Shown here piece after piece: positions 25,401 through 36,600 of a DNA stretch of 60,000 nt. How positions within the stretch are numbered: position 1 is the stretch's first letter; the number at the start of each line of letters is the position of its first letter. Origin of the DNA: Symsagittifera roscoffensis (lineage: Eukaryota > Xenacoelomorpha > Acoela > Convolutidae); the NCBI RefSeq assembly GCF_963678635.1, contig NC_087062.1:42238395-42298394 (forward strand). Reading direction: 5' to 3'. A program made the translations under genes and the position numbers. Below the pieces are notes generated by a model that saw nothing but the letters and a program-made list of their open reading frames with translations, made no database searches and had not been told where the DNA came from.

Positions 25401-28400
25401 CGATGCAATTGAAAAATACACCCAGCTGTGCAGACTAATTAGTGATTTCCTTTAAACTATGCTAAGAAACCGAATAAAAAAGAAAAAATATATATATATT
25501 GATTATATATAAACTAAGTTTTTGTAGACCATAAGACCAAGAATTATCTCAAATAATCTGGAGTGACGATTCGATTAACCTTCTCTTCACTTGAGCTAAC
25601 CTTCTCATATATGCTCTTCATATTTAGCTAACCTTCTCTTCACTTGAGCTAACCTTCTCATATATGCTCTTCATATTTAGCTAACCTTCTCTTCACTTGA
25701 GCTAACCTTCTCATATATGCTCTTCATATTTAGCTAACCTTCTCTTCACTTGAGCTAACCTTCTCATATATGCCTCTTCATATTTAGCTAACCTTCTCTT
25801 CACTTGAGCTAACCTTCTCATATATGCTCTTCACATTTAGCTAACCTTCTCTTCACTTGAGCTAACCTTCTCATATATGCTCTTCATATTTAGCTAACCT
25901 TCTCTTCACTTGAGCTAACCTTCTCATATATGCTCTTCATATTTAGCTAACCTTCTCTTCACTTGAGCTAACCTTCTCATATATGCTCTTCATATTTAGC
26001 TAACCTTCTCTTCACTTGAGCTAACCTTCTCATATATGCTCTTCATATTTAGCTAACCTTCTCTTCACTTGAGCTAACCTTCTCATATATGCTCTTCATA
26101 TTTAGCTAACCTTCTCTTCACTTGAGCTAACCTTCTCATATATGCTCTTCATATTTAGCTAACCTTCTCTTCACTTGAGCAATATTGCAATTCATCATCC
26201 GTCAACCATGTGTATGGATCTCGGAATGCCTCTGGCAGGAAGAAGACAAAACATCCCGCCGCAATCAACACCGCTCCTCCCCCCAGATACCTGGGCTTTC
26301 TACCAGCCTGGCCAAAGTAGGTGACTGGGATAACTGCGAGGAGACTGGCCACGTCATAGGTGCTGATGATGAGGCCACTTTCCGTCGAACTGAGTCCGAA
26401 CACTTTCTCTATCGTGGACAGTGACGTGTTCAGAAAGCCACTCACTGAAATATTCATAAATCTAAAAATTATATTATAATTTATCCCCTGGATTCCAATA
26501 AACTGAATGAACTTCTTTTGTAACTTCCAATTATGCTGAATAAGGGTCCAAAACTTGCAATTGCAATTGCAATTGCGATTAATAATTTCATCAAATCGAG
26601 CACTAAATTTTTCTTAATCAAAACAACTTGCCTTACTGTAACGAAAGGTATTGCCGCTAATAATAAAAATAGCCGGTCGTTGGTGAAATTCAATCAAAAG
26701 GAAAACAGTTAATTTCATAGCTTTTTCTTATACATGTCGCGCTTTGGCTATATTATTAAAACTGATAATAAAATAATTCATTTTTCTCCGATGCTTTTCG
26801 CAGATCGATTTTTACGAAATTTATTTTATAATTAAAAAAGAATTTTAGTGAATTGTTTCCTCTTTTATGTACATTTTACTTAGTTAAACTTCTTTGAATT
26901 GAATTTTAGCTCGCATTCAAAAAAGTTCTACAAAAAGTTTTCGCTGAAATTTTTCGACTTTTAACAGTTTTGGCGTTTTAATCATGGAACAATGAAAGTT
27001 TTGAATGGAAATTTTTGCGATGAAATTTTTTACGAAGTTAAATTTAAGCTTTTTTTGGTAAATTTTTATTTCTAATTACCGATTAACAGCTCAAAATCTA
27101 TTACTTTGCTACTAAATTTTGATAACTGGATTAAACGAGTCTGATAAAATTGAAGGACCGTTTTTGACTCCTAAGAGTCTTCTGCACTTGAGATTTGTTT
27201 TGCGTAACTCAATTAGCCCAATTCAATAAGTTTTCCAAACAAGGGCGGAGCGGAGTTTTCGCACAATTCGTGATACAGCGCAAAAAAAAACATGGTAAGG
27301 TAGTCGACAGAAGTTAATACAACACGTTGAGCTCTAGTCTTTAATTTTGTCATTTTGAGACAAAAAAAAAACATTTCAAGAAATACAAATACGCAGCCGA
27401 TTATAATTGGAGAGACGCCCGTTAAGCCAAAAAAAGAAGTATCATGAAAAAATTGAACGTTGGATTTTGAATTTGAAAAATTTAGGAAACAATTTCTTTT
27501 ACCCTTCAAACGACACAAAAGGAGATCATCAAGTCGATGGAGTGTTTGTTGAAACCGTATAACTCGAATAAATCTTTGAAGCGAATAAAAAACTGAAATT
27601 TTACAAAATCAGAGTTATTAAAAACAAATCAAGATAAAACATAGCCAACAGAAGGCTAGAAAAATTTATAAGAACTCAAGAAAACCAAAAAAATTGGATT
27701 GAAAATTTTTGAACGTTTTTCAATTTCGCGTTTCGAAGAAGAAGTTATCAGGTTAAAGGTCTTTGCATTTCAAAAACGATTCAAAACTATGATAAATTAA
27801 CCCAATTTATGAAAACTAGACTGATGTGTAATTTTTTTTATTCTGCTGGAAATTATAAAATCAAATTCCATTTTTGAAACTGGAAATCGATTGCTGTTTT
27901 CCGTCCTATTTGCGTTGTGGTGATAGAAGAGCTCAATTTGTCAACTTTTTAGCAAATGAATTTGAATGATACTCAAAAAAAGCACATATACCTACCTACA
28001 TTCAAAATTCATTGATATGTATGCTTAACTATTATGGTTACTAAAGCATTTAAAGACTTTTCCTGAATGAAACTCACTTCGTTCTTTTTCATTAGAAAAC
28101 AAGTTCCGAATAGATTGGGTGTTTAAAATATACACATGATCAACATAAGCATATGCCTCTTGGTTGACGTAAAAAACAGCCGACCAAATGATTCACTGAT
28201 TTTGTTAAGCAAGCTGTTTGCATGAAAAAAGTCTGTGTTTCGATTTGATCTATGTTTCGAAAAAAGCTAGTTCTACGAAATGTTTCATGAAAATAGCCAA
28301 CTGACAGTTGGAAAAGTGTAACGAACGCAAGGAAATAGAAAAAAGACTTATTTTTTGAAAAACCTCTTTTTTTGAATTTTAAATAAGCAATATATACCCT

Positions 28401-29411
28401 CAAAGCAATATAAGCAATATATACCCTTTGAGTTTCACAAAAAGTTATAATTGGTGTTTTTTTTTGATAAAATTGACCCAATTTGAGAAAACTAGGAAAT
28501 AGATAAAAAAATTTTCAAGGAAATCTAATAAATGAATTCCATTTTCGAAATTAGAAGTCGATCATGTTTTTCGTGGCCTTGACACTTTTGCTGTGGAGTT
28601 TACCTTCCTTTTAACAAAGGAAATGAAGTGAACTTAAAAAGCAATCAAAAGTCATACCGCAAAAAATCGAAATTGAGCGTGAACAAATTCTTAAACTTTT
28701 CCTGAAAAAAAAATACAAAAAAATCGCCAAGACTTATATGAGAGTACTCACTAGGTTCATTACTCTTAAAATTAAAAACCTCTTTCATAAAACGCAAATA
28801 ATTTGTAGAAGTTTTTTCACATCGTCATTTTTTTGCAGAATATAGGCTTAAATTTTTGAATCACCAGTGATGCTAAGCACCGCTCCGCTGACAGTCGGAG
28901 CATGCTTTTGATACAATAATAACAACGTTCTAGGACATGCTATACCCCAAAGAAAACAACTGATGTCAAATTATCTTCAAAAAATATGCTCGTCGAAAGG
29001 TTACCGATTTGATTGATATTTTTAAATAAAAACTAAATTTCATCAAAATAATGAAACTTGCCCAATTTAGCCTGTACTGCAACTAGCAGACAGATGAAGA
29101 TGAGCATTGCGACAGGACTGTTAAACTTCTGAAGGAAATTTGGCCGAAATCTCAGCCAGCCGAATCTCTCATTTCTTGACAATTTGTCGCTTCCTCTATT
29201 GTTATGACCATCATTTGGCAGCCGGTCATTTTCGACAGTTGGCATTGCACCATTAGCAGCACTTAGAGGTTCAACCCTGGATTTTGACAGAAGAGACGTG
29301 AACGATGATGGTTTTGTGAGATCATTATCTTTGTTCGAGTCATTTGAAGTTTTTGAAAACTCTTCGACTGACGGTAGCTGAGCAATTGCGCCAATATTAC
29401 GCCGACTCAGC
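16049..29411 (-). CDS. Organic anion transporting polypeptide (OATP/SLCO family)
   Basis: Na+-independent plasma-membrane transporter of amphipathic organic anions (bile salts, hormone conjugates, prostanoids in known members). Exons, in order: 29411-29062, 26444-26164, 25139-24983, 24799-24715, 23644-23520, 21189-20929, 20155-19963, 19676-19511, 19428-19414, 16922-16750, 16487-16049. All phases match, giving about 747 residues. Visible landmarks: FGWLRFRP then TM1 (about 99-121); GVGATPVYTLG (236-246); the family signature as DPGWAGAWFVGFL (299-311); LATFLPKYFESQFGL (396-410); a Kazal-like extracellular loop with Cys-rich DPVCAENGITYFSPCHAGC; and LGTIPGPIIVGKIFDSTCLLW near TM11-12. The cytoplasmic tail holds PPAYDELS. 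The first visible exon begins with one base of a split codon, so an upstream exon is likely; otherwise the Met at 29245 is the start. Introns are packed with repeats. Confidence 0.93.
16750..16922 (-). CDS. OATP exon 10: end of extracellular loop and TM10
   Basis: Acceptor CGTTTCAG. Encodes EDLLQCKCLLSPNGDYLSAS, the last paired cysteines (CEENC) and TM10 (TLFFFMLMVASMVSVP). Ends CTTAG-GTAAGC, phase 2. Confidence 0.92.
16974..19070. repeat. Dispersed repeats A, A and B in the OATP intron before exon 10
   Basis: Family A copies lie at 16974-17525 and 18046-18640, and family B at about 18680-19070. In the second A copy the B unit follows directly, as at 31.6-32.8 kb, so A+B may be one composite element of roughly 1.0-1.2 kb. 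The A core holds the near-palindrome GCGCGAAATATATCGCGC or a variant of it. Confidence 0.7.
19414..19428 (-). CDS. OATP exon 9: 15-nt microexon
   Basis: CCGGAACCTCTAGAA encodes PEPLE between AACTTCAG and a GTAAGG donor. The intron before it is only 82 bases. Both phases are 0, and including it gives CYN-PEPLE-EDLLQCKC, the spacing expected between the Kazal-like cysteines and the 'NCSC'-type motif. It is skippable in frame. Confidence 0.75.
19511..19676 (-). CDS. OATP exon 8: Kazal-like extracellular domain
   Basis: Acceptor GTTCGTAG leaves one base, which completes the phase-2 codon of exon 7. Encodes WECNSDCSCDYVFFDPVCAE and FSPCHAGCYN, the disulfide-rich loop between TM9 and TM10 typical of OATPs. 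Ends AAT-GTTAGT, phase 0. The acceptor choice is by phase; the protein from the first Cys on is certain. Confidence 0.88.
19963..20155 (-). CDS. OATP exon 7: TM8-TM9
   Basis: Acceptor AATTCAG. Encodes SLAIPAAAIGTLGSGVFLKY, then TM9 ending CPRYSLAGLNAPYN, the expected entry to the large extracellular loop. Ends AATAG-GTTCAT, phase 2. Confidence 0.92.
20929..21189 (-). CDS. OATP exon 6: central cytoplasmic loop and TM7
   Basis: Acceptor ATATTCTTCAG. Encodes a charged cytoplasmic loop, then LKRLPISILGFLKNVTFMLL and TM7, then LATFLPKYFESQFGLSSSDS, which is the family pattern. Ends GTCG-GTAAGT, phase 1. Confidence 0.94.
21344..22320. repeat. Intronic tandem duplication, copy 1 (977 bp)
   Basis: Starts at AAAAATAAAGAC and ends at GGTCAAACG, inside the intron between OATP exons 5 and 6. 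A few per cent differences from copy 2, mainly single bases and short indels. No exon is included, so the protein is unaffected. ORFs inside it are accidental. Confidence 0.9.
22321..23299. repeat. Intronic tandem duplication, copy 2 (979 bp)
   Basis: Directly follows copy 1 head to tail and ends at GGTCAAACGAAA. Both copies end with a tail also seen in dispersed repeat family B (CATCACGATC motif). Confidence 0.9.
23520..23644 (-). CDS. OATP exon 5: family signature and TM6
   Basis: Acceptor TTATTTCAG. Encodes KVDIEDPGWAGAWFVGFL, the OATP superfamily signature at the loop3-TM6 border, then TM6. Ends AAAG-GTAAAG, phase 1. Family members usually have WW where this has WF. Confidence 0.94.
23811..23900. 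repeat. Short interspersed motif TTTCAGGTTGTAATT, four copies
   Basis: Four near-copies of TTTCAGGTTGTAATT occur within 90 bases in the intron before exon 5. No function is apparent. Confidence 0.7.
24474..24676. repeat. Foldback element with arms of about 50 bp in an OATP intron
   Basis: The arm 24474-24527 (TTCATTCACAAATTTGTAGC ...) is nearly perfectly complementary to 24621-24676, with about 93 bases between. The left end of the loop holds the palindrome GCGAAGCTCCGCTTCGC at 24526-24542. Pieces of this element recur at 27.2, 31.5, 33.8, 35.4, 41.1, 44.0 and 44.2 kb. Confidence 0.85.
24715..24799 (-). CDS. OATP exon 4: TM5
   Basis: 85 bases between TTTTTCAG and a strong GTAAGT donor. Encodes IFYTIAVVAPALGYVLSGLF and IPIDF, matching the family's 'A..GPA.GY.LGG' pattern. 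Phase 1 in, phase 2 out. Confidence 0.92.
24983..25139 (-). CDS. OATP exon 3: TM4 region
   Basis: Acceptor GTTTTAG. 52 codons including two extracellular Cys-side residues (NQEC), TM4 (FIFMVGTLLIGVG) and the conserved ATPVYTLGVAYMDENV. Ends CTAG-GTACTT, phase 1. Two further look-alike donors follow within 30 bases. Confidence 0.93.
25575..26180. repeat. 53-bp minisatellite that copies an exon end and its splice donor
   Basis: About 11.4 head-to-tail units of 53 bp, nearly identical (one unit has an extra C, another a T-to-C change). On the minus strand each unit carries CTCAAGTGAAGAGAAG, identical to the last 16 bases of OATP exon 2, followed by the donor GTTAGC. A second GAGAAG-GTTAGC lies in each unit. 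The array begins inside the exon and fills the start of intron 2. Confidence 0.95.
26164..26444 (-). CDS. OATP exon 2: end of TM1 to TM3 and first extracellular loop
   Basis: Acceptor ATATTTCAG; 93 codons plus a split one. Encodes SGFLNTSLSTIEKVFGL, TM2, the loop AGRKPRYLGGGAVL and TM3, ending CSSEEK at GAGAAG-GTTAGC, phase 0. Its last 16 bases are repeated in every unit of the neighbouring minisatellite. Confidence 0.93.
26465..29050 (-). other. OATP intron 1 (GC-AG)
   Basis: About 2.6 kb without coding sequence. Holds family B-like repeats at about 27640-28080 and 28100-28770 and a foldback-family fragment at about 27240-27265 (GGCGGAGCGGAG). ORFs here are short and of low complexity. Confidence 0.65.
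29056..29061 (-). other. GC-type 5' splice site (GCAAGT)
   Basis: Splicing AAATTGG to the exon at 26444 restores the family sequence LVAVQAKLVSGFLNTSLSTI without gap. The upstream GT (GTACAG) would leave the wrong phase. Apart from the C, the site fits the consensus well, as is usual for GC donors. Confidence 0.75.
29062..29411 (-). CDS. OATP exon 1 (first visible): cytoplasmic N-tail and TM1
   Basis: Begins after a TGTAG acceptor with one base completing a codon. It encodes a Ser/Asn-rich tail, then ERFGWLRFRPNFLQKFNSP and most of TM1. Its Met at 29245 (MPTVENDRLPND) is a possible start. It ends AAATTGG at a GCAAGT (GC-type) donor, phase 1. Confidence 0.85.
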
Positions 29412-32400
29412 CTACAGAATGCAAGATAACATAAATTTCAAGTTACATTTTAATTATTTGATGACAGATAAAGAGCAAAACTGATTTCAATTTGTTATAT
29501 GAAAGAAATGACATCCAGGTAAATACAGGCTTTAAAAATTGTGGTCGATAACACATCGGTCACAAATACAATCCAATTCGTTTCATATTACTCGAAGGAA
29601 ATTCGCGGCCAAAAATACTGTTTCGACCAATGAAAGTGAGGAAGCACTTTGTCTTGTCTTTAGGCGTGCTTCAGCTGTTTGTTCCGACCACTAAAAGTGG
29701 GTAGGAACTTTATCTTCGGGTGCGTTTTAGTTTTTTGTTTTAAATTTTTTCCCCGCAAAACCAGGTACCACAAAAAATCATCGGAATAGAATGCGTTATA
29801 TATATCACTAATGCTCTTTTAGTCGTGATTTGAATGGCATTGAAGCAAAGCTAGCAAACAGCTGGAAAAAAAATAATGAAAGCAAGCAAATAGAAAAACG
29901 ATACTGACTCAATTTATGAAAAAACTTCAACTTTCGAACTTCAAAGAAAAAAATATATTGCCCTAAAGCTCATCGAAACTCAAGAATAATTTATGATTGG
30001 CACTTGTTTGATACAACTAACCCAATTAGAGAAACCTTGATCATTATGTAAAATTTTATTCCGCTTTAAAATCTGACAACTTATTTTCATTTTCGAAACT
30101 AAAATTTGATTACGTTTTTTGTGAACTTTACAAATTCGCTTTTGCAAAAAAACCAAAGTCAAACAACGAAACTTCAAAATTGCGCGTGAACAATGACATT
30201 TTTTTGGTTGTTTTTTCAGGAAAAAGTTTTGATAAACTTTGGTCACACTCAAACAAAGATCCCAATTGAATTATTTCATTGAACCTTAAAAATACAAAAA
30301 AATAGAAGTGGTCAAGTTTTCACCTAGAACTAAACACTTCGTCAAAAAACAATTACGCTAGCAGATAACAAATTATTTGTCTGAAAAGTTTAATTCCAGA
30401 GATGAATAAAACCTTCTATATCATACTTCCAATTTGTTGATATATTTTTTGGTTTTTTAGGCATTATGATATATCGATCTTTTGTTTCTAGTACTTTTGT
30501 TTAAATTTCGACACGTTTCCGTATGTTTGATGTTTTTGTTTGTTAACTAGAAATGAAGCATGGTCTGTAAACTCAGGAGCTAAACGGTTCACTCAATTTC
30601 AATTTTAAATTTGTTTACTAGTTTCATAAAAGCTTCTTGCTGCTCTGAAGTCATTGTGTTTTTGACTTCAAAAATGTAACAAACCAGGTTCTGAAACTAT
30701 GCAAAAAAAGAGCACGGATTTTTCTAATTAGTGTGGTTTTTTCTGCGGGGTAAAATAGAAAGATCTAAACTTTAAAGAAGAACTTAGGGATATTCGTCAT
30801 TCATAGCAAAATAGGCCAAATGGAAAACAGCTTTTGTAGAAAAATGACTAGAAAAACGAAAAGAAAATCGTTTAAAAAATTCAAAAAATTTGAAAAGTTT
30901 TTCAAATTTTGATGCAGAAAATTTTTGATTTATGAAGTTTTTGATTCCCCGAATTGGCGCTAAACAACTCCTAAAAACTAACTAAAACTAAAACAAGTTT
31001 TCACGGTTTAAATTAAGCATAAATAAGCTCTTGTAAGCCTGCACGCTCACCTTATTAGCTTGAAATAGACCGAAAATTTCAAACTGGTTTTTCTCAACAC
31101 TGACAGAATTTTTTATTGTGGTTAGAGTCCTAACTGAAAGGGCTTAAATATGATATATCACTCGACCTATTCCAATGATTTTTTGTGCTAGCTAATTTTG
31201 CGTGGAAAACAAAAAATAAAAACTAAAACCCACCTGAATACAAAGTTCCTCCAAATTTTTAATGGTCCCAACAACAACCAACAAATGCTAAGTTATTCAA
31301 TATACATAGATAAAAATCAATCAATCAAAATCATCCAGATCATTTGTACACTTCATGAAAAAGAAACATTGAAAAAAGGGTAGCCCGTTGCTATGAAAGT
31401 AGAAAAAAAATATTCTGACCTCGGTAGTTTAAGAATTCTTTCAAAAAAGTTGAAGAAGTTCTTGAAAACTTTATGAAGGAAATGATATGAATTTTTTTTA
31501 AAAACTCAACACAGAGGCGAAGTTGCATTTCGCATACACAAGGAAAAATATGGCCAATAACGCTGCTGGGAAAAACTGAATGAATAAAACTTTGAGTCTT
31601 CAAAATTTCTTAACTCGCGCACGCCAATTATAACGCATTAGCAGTACCAGTGAATTTGAAAAAAAAAACAAATATAACTCATGAAAACTCATGCAATAAA
31701 AAACATGAAAAAAATAAATGTAATGAAATTGAAACGAAAGCTTTTTTAACTTGAGATTTTTTGTGAAAATCATCTACCCACGCGCCATATTAAGAACAAA
31801 GTGATACATTTCGCTCCTAGTAACAAATGATTTATGGCAATTAAGCTTCCTTCAACCAAAGTGAAAGGAGTTCTTTGACGGATTAAATCTCCGCTTACGC
31901 GTTAATAGCGCGAAATATATCGCGCGTTAATTGTCTCAAATTGGCCAAAATGGCAGTTTTTTAACTCCCATAACTTTAGGAAAAATAATCGCAGGTGAAA
32001 TATCTTTCCACATTTAAGCTCAGGACAACAATACTTTTTGATTGATATAAAAATCTCGTCAAAATTGCTAGTTCAAAGCCGAAATTTGTCTGAAGAAAAA
32101 AAACCACCCCGTGCACAAATATTCCGTTACTTTCATCACAAAAGACGGAACAATAATAGTCTGCGTTAAAATCTTTAGCATTGGCTGTTTTTAATAGCTG
32201 GTTAGTGATCAAAATCAACACATTTTATCGCAACAATCTTTGCGTCCCATCAATATTTGCTAATTAGGTTAGAAAAAAAAGATAGTTCACACTATAACAC
32301 AAGCATTGCTTGTGTAAATGAACTATAAACTACTTCAGGGTAATTCAATTCCTACTTTGTTGGAAAAAATTAGAACATTGCCAATAAACAGTTAGAAAAT

Positions 32401-32850
32401 AGTCAATAAACGCAAGAAACCAGAAAAAATAATTGATTTGTTTTTGAAAAAGTTTCAACTTTCGAATTTGAAAGAAAAAATACAAGGCTTTAAGTCTTTT
32501 CGAATTTCTAGAACAATTTATGATTAACAATTTGTGACCAAAATAACCGAAATTGAGAAAACTGTATCAATAGGTAAACTTTTTTCGACTGGGAAATCTG
32601 TAAGTTAAATACCACTTTTGAAACTAGATGACGATCTTGTTGTTTTGCGCCATTACGGCTTTCGAACTGGAGAGCGCAATTTACCTAGCTTTAAGCAAAA
32701 ACAGAACTAAATTTGCAGATATACCTAAAAATATAAACATATAAGCATTTTTTTTACGAAGTTTTTTTTCTGAAACAAAATACAAATAAAAAAATCATCA
32801 TGACCTATTTAAAAGTCTTCACTGCGTTCATCGACTCTGAAAAACCAAGT
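29412..32850. repeat. Gene-free stretch upstream of the visible OATP exons, repeat-rich
   Basis: Contains a reverse partial copy of family C (about 29600-29830), family B (29860-30290), family C (about 30690-31290), a foldback fragment (about 31510-31545) and the composite A+B (31612-32850). A first OATP exon may hide here or further upstream, but none could be recognised. Confidence 0.6.
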
Positions 32851-32862
32851 GAAAACTGATGT

Positions 32863-33385
32863 GTTTTCATTGATAAGGATCTAACATATCAACAGCATGT
32901 AAAAAAAGTAGCGCAAGGAGTTGATACCTTATATACAGTTAGGGAAAACATCCCTGGCAGAATGAAAACCATGACTACCAAAGCGTTCGTACTAAGCCAT
33001 ATACCATATTCAGCTATTACTCTTTCTACAATAGACCAAAATCTTACCGAGACTCTAATAAAAAACTGCTGTAGACAATTTATGCATGATCAAAAAATCT
33101 TTCTTTCTTAAGAAACGGTTAGTTTTATCGAGCTCAGAGTTTCATAATCTTTTCGTTCTAAAAATTTTTCTGCATTAAACCATTGCACAGTCGGGCCTTT
33201 GATAAAAGTGTAGTTGAAAAAAAGCATTATTCTTCACAGCAACATTCCGCATTCCGTTCAAAAACGTATCAAATTGTACTAGCCGCAACAAAATGTACTT
33301 ATAAAAAAATTCTCAGTCAATTTAGGAAAGACCCCGGCCAACTTATATATGGCAAAAAATGGTGCAATCAATTCAAGTTCAACTG
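32863..33385 (+). pseudogene. Decayed non-LTR retrotransposon reverse transcriptase, C-terminal part
   Basis: The frame from 32863 reads VFIDKDLTYQQHVKKVAQGV, then a segment like 'l..lR..ip.r...ltkalVlphi.Y', ending at TAA 33109-33111. This matches the thumb/connection region that follows the RT domain in LINEs ('lGv.iD..Ltw..Hi..v'). A one-base insertion just before it breaks the upstream frame. After 33111 the match seems to continue in shifted frames to 33385. No RT catalytic motif or endonuclease domain remains. Confidence 0.6.
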
Positions 33386-33636
33386 ATTTGAGTTTAAACC
33401 TATTTTGTTCGACAGCAAGCAAGCTACTTCAAATTTGTACATTGTCGGTGAACGTGTAATTTCAACTAGTATTCAACCTGTTTAACACATCTTAAAATAT
33501 TTCAGCGTGTTTGTTTTCGTAAAGAACACATCATACTTTAATTGTGATGAAAAAAAAATTGAGCTGAAATTGATTTGAAAAAAGTTTCAAGATGAACACG
33601 TATGAGCTCGAGTGCTTTGTAAAATGTGTTTCCAAC
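33386..33636. other. Short stretch with no recognisable feature
   Basis: AT-rich, no coding or repeat identity seen. Confidence 0.5.
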
Positions 33637-36600
33637 AATTTTTTAAAGCATTCTCAAAGTGTGAGGAACATTGTTTAGTAAACAGCGAGCAATTCACCAG
33701 TCTATTCCTTTAGAGTGGTATAAACATATTAAGGCAACTTTAAGAATATTAGGTCAATTTCAATAATCCGCTTTTGCTACTCAAGCAAACGGCAAATAAA
33801 TTTTGACACAAAGGCGAAGCAGAGCTTCACGCCTGTTGCGAAAGAAAAATGAATGAAAACCGATACTTGCAGATGAACCGACAAAAAAAAAAAAGAAAAC
33901 TTCTAAAAAAAATTGTTTCTTATAAAAATATATGAAAATTCCGAAAAAAATCCGAAATGGTGGATATGAATTAACTGTACCTTAAGAAAAGTAAAAACAG
34001 AGAAGAAATGAAGATTCGCATTACTGGCGATGCGACACATACAGAACATGACAAACTAACCGACAGAAATAGAGACAGAAAATAGACAGAAAAATGATCC
34101 ATCAAAAACTTTACAAAATGACTTGGTTTGCTCTTGAACAAAATTCCTTTGAGGAGAATATACCAAGAAGTAACACAATTGATAAATAAATAAGCATCGA
34201 AACAAAACTTACAAAGACGACCATTTTGTAGCTGACAGACGTTGCGCCGAAACGAATGTTTTTATTAAAACTGTTAAACCCAAAGAAAGGTTTTAAGTCC
34301 ACCTCAAAATTTAAGCGTTTAGACAATCGCTTTTAGCTCCCAAAATAAGTTATCCACGCCAATTCATTAAAAATTGAGACCTTTTAGTCCAAACAAAAGA
34401 AGTGAAAAGAAAAATTGGAAAAAAAATATAGTTAGCTATAAAGAAGAAGCAAAAAGCATTAAAAAAATTTTGCTCTCCAAATTAAGCCAGACAAACTGAA
34501 TAATCCGATATCACAAACCAAATTCGTTTAAAAAATGAAAAAAAAAAACGAAAACTATTTAAAATCAGATTTGGTAACTTCACAAAAAAGAGAAATTTCG
34601 TTTTTGTAAAAACGTTTCAAACTAAATCCCTTGCTTTAGAAATTAAGCCAAAAAACCGTACCAGGAACAAATTGCATCTAAGAACGGTAAATGAATCGAC
34701 AAAATCAGGGAAGCCGAAAAAAGGACGACAAAAATCACGAGTCTGAAAAAACAATCACCATTTTTCAAAAGGAATCATTTTGAAGAAAAAATTATTGCCT
34801 GAAAAGTTTTTCACCTAATTAGTACCTAATTGATAGTAGTTTTATTTAAACTTTTAAAGATTGAGCATGTCAGCTACTGAGGGTGATATTTACCATTCCT
34901 ACTTAAATTGACCATTCTGTGAACTAAGTTGTTTACAGGGGGAAAATTCGACTACCCGTTTGAAACACCCTTGCTTATCACAATGTTAAAAAAAACTGTT
35001 AAAATCAGAATTTAGCCGTAGTTGAAACAATCCATGCTTTGGGCCACTATTGGATTAGTCATGGCAGCCAGATACTCTAGTATCATATTGTGCGACCGGA
35101 AATTTTTCATTTCTATTCTACTTAAAACACGAAATCGGAGCTAATAAATTTTCAAATAAAAGGAAATCAAAATGACTAAATTTGCTGATTTTAAACTTGA
35201 ATCAGCATCAAATTCATGCTGTGGAAACTGTGCCGAGAAAACTTGAGCAGACAGATAATCCACCGGCTATTGATTTTTGCAAGAAAAACAGCAACACCAA
35301 GTGTACTAAAACAATACTAAAGAGTACTGTACCAGCACATAGTATTCCAGCCGTTTAACTTATAATTTATCACAAGCATAATCATTAACACAGAGGCAAA
35401 GCTGAGCTTCGCACCACTTGCGATGCAATACGCGAAAAAAATGGCCAAAAAAACTTAAAAAACTCAAAAAAAAACTATTTAATAGAATGTAATAATTTAC
35501 TATCGGAAAATTTAACAGGCGGTAAAAAAAAAAACGAAAAATGTCTGAGCAGAAACCCTCAAAGCCAAAATTGTTAAATTTCATTCCCCTCAAAACTCAA
35601 AATGCACACAAAACATTTTTTTCGCTCATCAAACGATGCAATATGGGGCCACTAAGCTGATATAAAATATACCGAAACCTACTAAAAACCGAAAAAAAAC
35701 GAGGAAAAAAATGAAGTTTTAACAAAGCGAGTTGGTAAAACTACAACCAACATAACAAAAAAATTTTGAATAGGCCGTATATTTGAAATGCTAACATGCT
35801 CAAAATATCTCTGTTGCAAGAGAAAGGCCTAGTGAATGATTGAGTCCAGGGTCCATGAGATGAGTCCTGTGCCCAAAGTCTAGTAACCGATTGCAATACC
35901 CTTGCTTATCACAAGGGTAAAGATAACCAAGAAGCTTGAACCTTTTACTCGTAATCGTCACACAGCAAATTAAACAAACGATTCTCCTTCATTTGAAAAA
36001 CTTACAATGTTTCCTGTTTTTCACTAGCATCCTTGCAAGAGCCTGCTGCTGGATGTGCATCTCCAGACGCTTCCATTATCCAGCGAGACGACAATCAATT
36101 CTCGCTTGTTGAGTGATGGATGATATTGATTGTTTCTGTCAAAATGAGAATCAACAAATATCTCTGTCCACTCCAATAGTCAAAAGCATTGATTTTGTCA
36201 ACGCGGCTGCTGATAATAAAACGTCAATGAGCCATATGTCGATTAATTTCAGTTGAATTTCTGCTATACAGATAAATAGCGATAATAACTCACGCAGCAA
36301 AAATGTTCATTAATTCAACTGTATACAAGGGAATGTGTGTTTTTTATTTGCACAACAAAGCGGCACCAACTGTGCAGATACAGTGTTTCAAAGTCGCATT
36401 TAATTTCCTGTGCCTCTCTGATATGTTGGCCTTTTCAAATGTTCAGTACTAACGGTCGAGCTCCCGTTCCGTAAATGAGTGTGAATAGAAAATTGTACTT
36501 TTTGATGAAACTTGAAATTCTGTTCCCATGGGCAATGAGGAGCCTCAATGAATAAAATCTCAGTCCCGCTAATTAGGATCAAATTATTTCTAATGCCTGT

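Noticed and set aside
25575-26180. CRISPR-like appearance of the 53-bp array
   Set aside because: Units are contiguous with no unique spacers, the genome is eukaryotic, and the array copies an exon border.
29071-29076. GT donor (GTACAG) for OATP exon 1
   Set aside because: It gives the wrong phase for any nearby acceptor and drops conserved TM1 residues. The GCAAGT site restores the family sequence.
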